Shown: positions 31,169-35,250 of the stretch, one piece after another
Position numbering within the stretch: position 1 is the first letter of the stretch
Layout: the number at the start of each line of letters is the position of its first letter
From: Glaciihabitans sp.
GTDB lineage: Bacteria > Actinomycetota > Actinomycetes > Actinomycetales > Microbacteriaceae
Direction: 5' to 3'
DNA: 35,250 nt
NCBI GenBank assembly: GCA_025463465.1
Contig: JAODAO010000277.1
Location: 1-35,250, forward strand
Notes under the pieces: model-generated
What the model was told of the DNA's origin: nothing
The model's database searches: none
Seen by the model: only the letters and a program-made list of their open reading frames with translations
Position numbers and translations under genes: made by a program

Positions 31169-31207
31169 GGCTGGGGTGCACGGCTGGGGTGCACGGCTGG
31201 GGTGCAC
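31169..31207. repeat. 13-bp tandem repeat, three copies plus a partial
   Basis: GGCTGGGGTGCAC occurs three times head to tail with no mismatch (31169, 31182, 31195), followed by a partial copy (GGCTGG). It starts 7 bp after the LacI-type stop in non-coding DNA. Confidence 0.9.
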
Positions 31208-31366
31208 GGCTGGATCGGGGATCTCGCCCGTCAGTCGACGGCCAAACGGCACGTGGGATGCCTGAACTGAGCAATTTGCCAGCCTACGCCGATGCCGCGC
31301 AGCTGGTCCGGCTAGCGTGTGAGGTGGATGAGGCACCTTATTCACCCCAAACGTTCGGAGTCACGC

Positions 31367-32074
31367 ATGCGTACGCCCCTCGTAATCACGGTCGCAATCC
31401 TCGGATCGGTACTGCTGGCATCGTGTGCCGCGACCCCGGAAGCCGATCCGACATCGGGGTCGTCGTCAACCCCCAGCCGAACCGGCACCGCTTCGGTGAC
31501 ACCCACTCCGACAGCGTCCCCCGAGGCCCCCGCCGAGCAGATCGCGGCGCCAGCCGGCATCATCATCGGCGCGCTGGCCACCGACATCGTTGACGCGTCT
31601 GGCACCGTGCTCCTGTCGCTCGACTACGACACCGACGGCGACGAAGCCGTCGCGCAGCTCACCGAACTGATCGGCGAGCCAACAGCAACCGAGAACCGCC
31701 CGAAGGCGCCGCACTTCTTCGAAACCGACGCCGCCATCTGGGACGGCTTCGAGATCGGTGTGCTTCGACCGGACGAGGGCATCACCACCCCGTCACGCTT
31801 CACCGTGCAGGCGAAAGCGGCCAGCGCAGCAGGCCTCACCATTGCCGCCGTCGACGGCACCGAGGTCGGCGGCTCCTTCGAGGCTGCGCAGGAGGGCCTG
31901 CCGGTGGACCAGACCTATAGCGACCCGAACTATCCGCCGCGCGCGCTCGCCCTGGAACTGGACCCGGCTATGGCCGCGGACAACGTCGCCTACGGACTGA
32001 TCGCCACGGAGAGTGAGAGCGGCGGGACCATCGCGATGATTAACGCGCCGGACTACGTTTACGACGCCGCGTAG
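31367..32074 (+). CDS. secreted lipoprotein of unknown function
   Basis: The protein has 235 residues from ATG 31367 (MRTPLVITVAI), with CGGAG 6 bp upstream; the longer frame from 31319 lacks a ribosome site. The signal peptide ends in the lipobox LLASC, with the lipid-anchored Cys at about residue 20. A Ser/Thr/Pro-rich linker (to about 60) leads to a globular domain with AIWDGFEIGVLRPDEG and VQAKAASAAGLTIAAVDGTEVGG (split). No recognised catalytic or binding motif. It stands alone after the LacI gene and is followed by a strong hairpin, so it is probably a single-gene unit. Confidence 0.85.
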   Translation: MRTPLVITVAILGSVLLASCAATPEADPTSGSSSTPSRTGTASVTPTPTASPEAPAEQIAAPAGIIIGALATDIVDASGTVLLSLDYDTDGDEAVAQLTELIGEPTATENRPKAPHFFETDAAIWDGFEIGVLRPDEGITTPSRFTVQAKAASAAGLTIAAVDGTEVGGSFEAAQEGLPVDQTYSDPNYPPRALALELDPAMAADNVAYGLIATESESGGTIAMINAPDYVYDAA

Positions 32075-32093
32075 CCCAGCGAATACCCTCGCC

Positions 32094-32123
32094 GTATGGC
32101 CATCGGGAAACCGGTGGCCATAC
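32094..32123 (+). terminator. strong terminator-like hairpin after lipoprotein gene
   Basis: GTATGGCCATCGG pairs with CCGGTGGCCATAC (13 bp, one T-G wobble) around a GAAA tetraloop, 20 bp past the lipoprotein stop. Weak U-tract. Confidence 0.7.
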
Positions 32124-32157
32124 CTGTTGCGCAGGCCACCCGGCGCGGTTAACGAAG

Positions 32158-32186
32158 AAAAGGCCACCGGTGGACGGTGACCTTTT
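32158..32186 (-). terminator. intrinsic terminator of tRNA-Ser(GCT)
   Basis: On the minus strand AAAAGGTCACC pairs with GGTGGCCTTTT (one wobble), and TTTTCTTC follows. It lies 28 bp past the tRNA 3' end. Confidence 0.8.
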
Positions 32187-32213
32187 GCTCTGGATTGTGC
32201 AAAAATCCTTGAG

Positions 32214-32304
32214 CGGAGCCGGTGGGATTTGAACCCACGGAGGAGTGTAAACCCCTCTCCACCTTAGCAGGGTGGTGCACTAGGCCGAACTATGCGACAG
32301 CTCC
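32214..32304 (-). tRNA. tRNA-Ser (anticodon GCT)
   Basis: A 91-nt class II tRNA: acceptor GGAGCTG/CGGCTCC, anticodon stem CCACC/GGTGG with loop CTGCTAA, a long variable arm (GAGGGG...CTCCTC) and T-arm GTGGG-TTCAAAT-CCCAC. Discriminator G; CCA is not encoded. Reads AGC/AGU. Confidence 0.97.
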
Positions 32305-32360
32305 AAGTGTTGCGAATGCAATCATAGCGATAGCAGGTGGTTATGCCGAATCGGGATTGT

Positions 32361-33632
32361 TCAGTTCGCCTTCGAGCAGGTGAAATCGGAGGCCAACTGG
32401 CCAGAAACCCCGCTCAGCTCCCCCACCCCTGCGGCAGCCACGGCGGCCGGGTCGCCGACGGCGAGGGTGGGGTCGGTGGCGGCATCGGTGCCGGGATCGG
32501 TGGCGACCGGGGCGTTCGGGTCAGCAATGGAGCCGATGTTGGCCGTATCCGAAAGGGTGAACGGCTCGTCCGCCTTGATAAAGCCGAACAGTTTGTCGGC
32601 CTGGGCGATCACCGGGGCGACCTTGCCCTCATAGAGACCGCCGACCCCGGTGGTGCCGGGATACTGCACAAACACAATGCGTTCAAGGGGGATGTTCCGC
32701 AGCGACTGGGCGATCGCGACGAGGGTGTCGAGGCTGCCGAGGCTGGAGGACAGCGTCATGTTCTGGGTCGCAGCGGTGGCGATGGAGTACAGCCGCGGGA
32801 TGTTCGTCAGCGTCTCCTCGCTTTTGAGCGTGCGCACCAGCGAAGACAGGTAAACCTGCTGCGAGCTGATCCGGCCGAGGTCGCTGCCGTCGCCGACGCC
32901 GTGGCGGGAACGCAGGAATGCGAGCGCCTGGGCACCCTCGAGGGTGACAGTGCCGGCGGATTCGATGACGAGGCCCGTGTAGGGGTCGTTGATGGGGGCA
33001 TCGACGCAGACATCCACCCCGCCGACGGCGTTGGACATCTCGATGACCCCCTGGAAGGTGATCAGGCCGGCGAACTGGATGTCGAGCCCGGTGAGTGCCT
33101 CGACGGTCAGCACGGTGCAGGGCAGGCCGCCGTAGCTGAGGGTGACGTTGATGGGCTGCCCGGCCATGGCGCTGAAGCTGCCGCCCTCCGGGTCAGGGCA
33201 GGACGGGATCGGAACAACAAGGTCACGGGGGATGCTGACGGCGACGGCGCTGCTGTGGTCCTCAGAGACGTGCAGCAGCAGGTTGACGTCGTTCAGCTCG
33301 GCGTTGCCGTCGCCCTCATAACCGCCCTGGTCGAGGCGGGTGTCGCTGCCGACGATGAGCATGTTGTAGCCGCCGGGGTAGGAATCGATGCTGGGGGCGA
33401 TGGCGCTGAAGTCGAGGTTCTCGTCGCCGACCAGGTCGACGGTCTGGATGTTGCCGTCGAGGCGCAGCAGCGCGACGCCGGCCACCGCGGCGGTGCTGAC
33501 CAACAGGACGGCCAAACCGGCCCCGAGGAGACGCAGCAGCGCTGCTGCAGGGCTGGAGCGGGTGCGGCGACCGTGGCGGACGACCGTGTAATGGCCGCGG
33601 GGAAGGCGTCGACGCGCGCGTGATCTGGTCAA
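32361..33632 (-). CDS. LCP (LytR-CpsA-Psr) family cell-wall phosphotransferase 2
   Basis: The protein has about 423 residues if the TTG at 33632 (LTRSRARRR) is the start, with GGGGGA 5 bp upstream. The open frame continues to 33746, but that runs through the tRNA-Ser gene and is rejected; no ATG or GTG fits better. A basic tail (RSRARRRLPRGH) and one membrane helix (about 30-55) precede the LCP domain: NMLIVGSDTR, DVNLLLHVSEDHS, VSIPRDL and LAFLRSRHGVGDGSDLGR (split), all with conserved Arg/Asp. It is a close paralogue of the LCP protein at 12080, with four cysteines in matching positions and a tail ending FTCSKAN. It likely transfers a glycopolymer to peptidoglycan. Confidence 0.9.
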   Translation of the reverse strand: MTRSRARRRLPRGHYTVVRHGRRTRSSPAAALLRLLGAGLAVLLVSTAAVAGVALLRLDGNIQTVDLVGDENLDFSAIAPSIDSYPGGYNMLIVGSDTRLDQGGYEGDGNAELNDVNLLLHVSEDHSSAVAVSIPRDLVVPIPSCPDPEGGSFSAMAGQPINVTLSYGGLPCTVLTVEALTGLDIQFAGLITFQGVIEMSNAVGGVDVCVDAPINDPYTGLVIESAGTVTLEGAQALAFLRSRHGVGDGSDLGRISSQQVYLSSLVRTLKSEETLTNIPRLYSIATAATQNMTLSSSLGSLDTLVAIAQSLRNIPLERIVFVQYPGTTGVGGLYEGKVAPVIAQADKLFGFIKADEPFTLSDTANIGSIADPNAPVATDPGTDAATDPTLAVGDPAAVAAAGVGELSGVSGQLASDFTCSKAN

Positions 33633-33647
33633 AATGGTCCCCCACGG

Positions 33648-33661
33648 GCACTGCGCAGTGC
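33648..33661. promoter_or_regulatory. perfect 14-bp palindrome upstream of LCP gene 2
   Basis: GCACTGCGCAGTGC is fully self-complementary and lies 15 bp before the TTG start of the second LCP gene. It may be an operator or hairpin, or chance in GC-rich DNA. Confidence 0.4.
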
Positions 33662-33704
33662 TGCTCCGCCGAAAACCAGTTTCGCGGCGACCTAACTCAA
33701 ACAG

Positions 33705-33789
33705 CGGAGGGCTAGGGATTCGAACCCTAGAGACATTTCTGCCCACCAGTTTTCAAGACTGGCTCCATCGGCCGCTCGGACAGCCCTCC
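33705..33789 (-). tRNA. tRNA-Ser (anticodon TGA)
   Basis: An 85-nt class II tRNA: acceptor GGAGGGC/GCCCTCC, anticodon stem CCAGT/ACTGG with loop CTTGAAA, variable arm, and T-arm CTAGGG-TTCGAAT-CCCTAG. Discriminator G; CCA is not encoded. Reads UCA and other UCN codons. Confidence 0.97.
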
Positions 33790-33839
33790 TATAACAGTTG
33801 CGAGTGTAACTGATCTCTGGGGCCGGGGGCGAAACGGCG

Positions 33840-34655
33840 CTACTTCACCTCGGGGGAGATGGCCTCGAAAATACGGGCGACGCCGTCGTCGAGGTCGGTT
33901 GCGGTGACCTCGTTGGCGACATCCTTGACCACGTCGGGCGCCTGGCCCATGGCGATTCCGCGGCCGAATTCGGCGGCCCAGGTCAGCATCTCGATGTCGT
34001 TGCGGCCGTCCCCCATCGCCAGCACACGTTCGCGGGGGATGTCGAGGATGCTGCGAACGCGCTCGAGAGCGGTGGACTTGTTGACGCCGTCCGGCGCGAT
34101 GTCGAGCCAGGCGGTCCAGCCGACGTTGTAGCTGACCTTGTGCAGGCCCATCTGCTCGACGACGTCGAGGAAGTCCTCGATGGCGTGTTCGGGCGAGATG
34201 ACAACAACGCGGGTGGCGCGGTGGGTGAGCAGGTCGTCCCACTCGACCTTCTGGCTGCCGGCCCCGAGGGCTCCCTCGGGGAAGGCGCCGGTGTAGCGGG
34301 AGAGGCCATCCTCGTCCTCAACGGCGTAGTTGGCGTCGCCGAGGCTGGCGCGGATGGTGGTGAGCACCTCGCGCGGCTGGAACGTCTCGACCACGTCGGG
34401 GGTGTAGCCGACCGGGGCGTTGGGGTCACGTTTGAGGGTGATCGCCCCGTTGGAGCAGACGATGTAGTCGGGGGTGATGCCGAGGCGGTTGACCACCGGG
34501 AGGGTCATCGCGACGGAGCGGCCCGTGGCGATCATCACCTCGTGGCCGATCTCCACCATCCGCTCGATCTGGTCGAGCACGTCGTCGGTGATGGTGCCGT
34601 CCTCGCTCATCACGGTGCCGTCGATGTCGAGGGCGATGAGCCAGCGTTCGCTCAC
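33840..34655 (-). CDS. HAD-superfamily hydrolase, Cof type
   Basis: A 271-residue phosphatase of the Cof/IIB haloacid dehalogenase group from GTG 34655. Motif I DIDGTV (10-15) carries the nucleophile Asp, motif II is MIATGRS, the motif III Lys lies in [12 protein letters not shown], and motif IV is [12 protein letters not shown] cap domain sits between motifs II and III. It hydrolyses a phosphorylated sugar or similar metabolite; the substrate is unknown. It overlaps the serS stop by 4 bp (GTGA), so it is translationally coupled to seryl-tRNA synthetase, an arrangement common in actinobacteria. Confidence 0.94.
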   Translation of the reverse strand: MSERWLIALDIDGTVMSEDGTITDDVLDQIERMVEIGHEVMIATGRSVAMTLPVVNRLGITPDYIVCSNGAITLKRDPNAPVGYTPDVVETFQPREVLTTIRASLGDANYAVEDEDGLSRYTGAFPEGALGAGSQKVEWDDLLTHRATRVVVISPEHAIEDFLDVVEQMGLHKVSYNVGWTAWLDIAPDGVNKSTALERVRSILDIPRERVLAMGDGRNDIEMLTWAAEFGRGIAMGQAPDVVKDVANEVTATDLDDGVARIFEAISPEVK

Positions 34656-35250
34656 TTGCGCGGCTCGATGACTTCGAGACCGCCGAGGTAGGGGCGTAGC
34701 GCCACGGGAACACGCACGGAACCGTCGGCCTGCTGGTGGGTCTCGAGGATCGCGACGAGCCAGCGGGTGGTGGCCAGGGTGCCGTTCAGGGTCGCGACCG
34801 GGGTCGTTTTGCCCGATTCGGTGCGGTAGCGGGTGTCGAGGCGGCGGGCCTGGTAGGTGGTGCAGTTCGAGGTGCTGGTGAGCTCGCGGTAGGTGCCCTG
34901 GGTGGGCACCCAGGCCTCGATGTCGAACTTGCGGGCGGCGCTGGATCCGAGGTCGCCGGCGGCGACGTCGATAACCCGGTAGCTGAGCTCGCAGGCCTGG
35001 AGCATGGACTCCTGGAAGGCGACGAGCTTGTTGTGCTCAGCCTCGGCGTCCTCCGGCAGGACGTAGCTGAACATCTCCAGCTTGTTGAACTGGTGCACGC
35101 GCAGGATGCCCCGGTTGTCCTTGCCGGCGGAACCGGCCTCGCGGCGGTAGCAGGTGGACCAGCCCGCGTAGCGGATGGGGCCGTTGCTGACGTCGAGGAT
35201 CTCGTCGCTGTGGAACCCGGCGAGCGCGACCTCGCTGGTTCCAGTGAGGA
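34652..35250 (-). CDS. serS: seryl-tRNA synthetase, C-terminal part (5' end outside window)
   Basis: The frame is open to the right edge, so about 199 C-terminal residues of this class II synthetase are visible. Motif 2 appears as [19 protein letters not shown] and [15 protein letters not shown]; motif 3 is [15 protein letters not shown] near the end, with the ATP-binding Arg. The window ATG at 35098 is internal and not a start. It charges tRNA-Ser; two tRNA-Ser genes (TGA and GCT) lie 0.9 and 2.3 kb downstream on the same strand. Confidence 0.97.
   Translation of the reverse strand, partial: LTGTSEVALAGFHSDEILDVSNGPIRYAGWSTCYRREAGSAGKDNRGILRVHQFNKLEMFSYVLPEDAEAEHNKLVAFQESMLQACELSYRVIDVAAGDLGSSAARKFDIEAWVPTQGTYRELTSTSNCTTYQARRLDTRYRTESGKTTPVATLNGTLATTRWLVAILETHQQADGSVRVPVALRPYLGGLEVIEPRK

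Noticed and set aside
32337-33623. 428-codon plus-strand open frame
   Set aside because: Antisense to the second LCP gene; composition only mirrors codon bias.
33633-33746. Upstream extension of the second LCP frame
   Set aside because: It translates part of tRNA-Ser(TGA).
8863-33789. Possible integrated element at tRNA genes
   Set aside because: No integrase, no duplicated tRNA 3' end and no phage genes near any of the three tRNAs.
1-35250. CRISPR arrays or insertion sequences
   Set aside because: The repeats seen are head-to-tail without spacers, and no transposase or Cas-like protein is coded.

Overview
The window is GC-rich, densely coded chromosomal DNA from a Gram-positive actinomycete. 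It has LCP-family envelope enzymes, a LAL-type LuxR regulator, many GTG/TTG starts and possible leaderless starts. Gene content and protein style suggest Micrococcales, possibly Microbacteriaceae, but the family is an inference. I see no phage, transposon, plasmid or CRISPR signature.

Region 1 (1-8725) is a sugar-catabolic island around a LacI-type regulator (4202-5251). A leftward operon holds a DUF6807/PmoA-like protein, two Gfo/Idh/MocA oxidoreductases and a GH43-like hydrolase cut by the window edge. A rightward operon holds a third Gfo/Idh/MocA oxidoreductase, a DUF993 TIM-barrel protein related to dihydrodipicolinate synthase, and a sugar-phosphate isomerase/epimerase-like TIM barrel. 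Three LacI-type palindromes (4103-4120, 4147-4164, 5449-5466) tie both operons and the regulator together. No transporter lies inside the window. The gene mix resembles oxidoreductive (keto-sugar) glycoside or polyol breakdown; the substrate is unknown.

Region 2 (8726-13882) is housekeeping and envelope: tRNA-Arg(ACG) with a strong terminator, a MmcQ/YjbR protein, two overlapping CNNM/CBS membrane proteins, an LCP-family phosphotransferase with a possible leaderless promoter, and a small two-helix membrane protein.

Region 3 (13909-22287) looks like an exopolysaccharide locus: lipoprotein, secreted NodB-type polysaccharide deacetylase, GlmS, NAD-dependent sugar epimerase/dehydratase and nucleotide-sugar dehydrogenase on the minus strand, divergent from a processive family 2 glycosyltransferase. 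Together they could supply amino-sugar precursors, polymerise them and trim the polymer outside the cell. A large LAL-type LuxR regulator (22417-25239) follows, convergent with the glycosyltransferase.

Region 4 (25680-32074) holds alanine dehydrogenase with a divergent Lrp/AsnC regulator, a GH2 glycosidase with a divergent LacI regulator and two matching operator palindromes, and a lipoprotein of unknown function.

Region 5 (32094-35250) is a serine-translation neighbourhood: tRNA-Ser(GCT), a second LCP protein, tRNA-Ser(TGA), a HAD phosphatase and the C-terminal half of serS, which runs off the right edge. Short tandem repeats of 13-24 bp recur in coding and intergenic DNA across the window.
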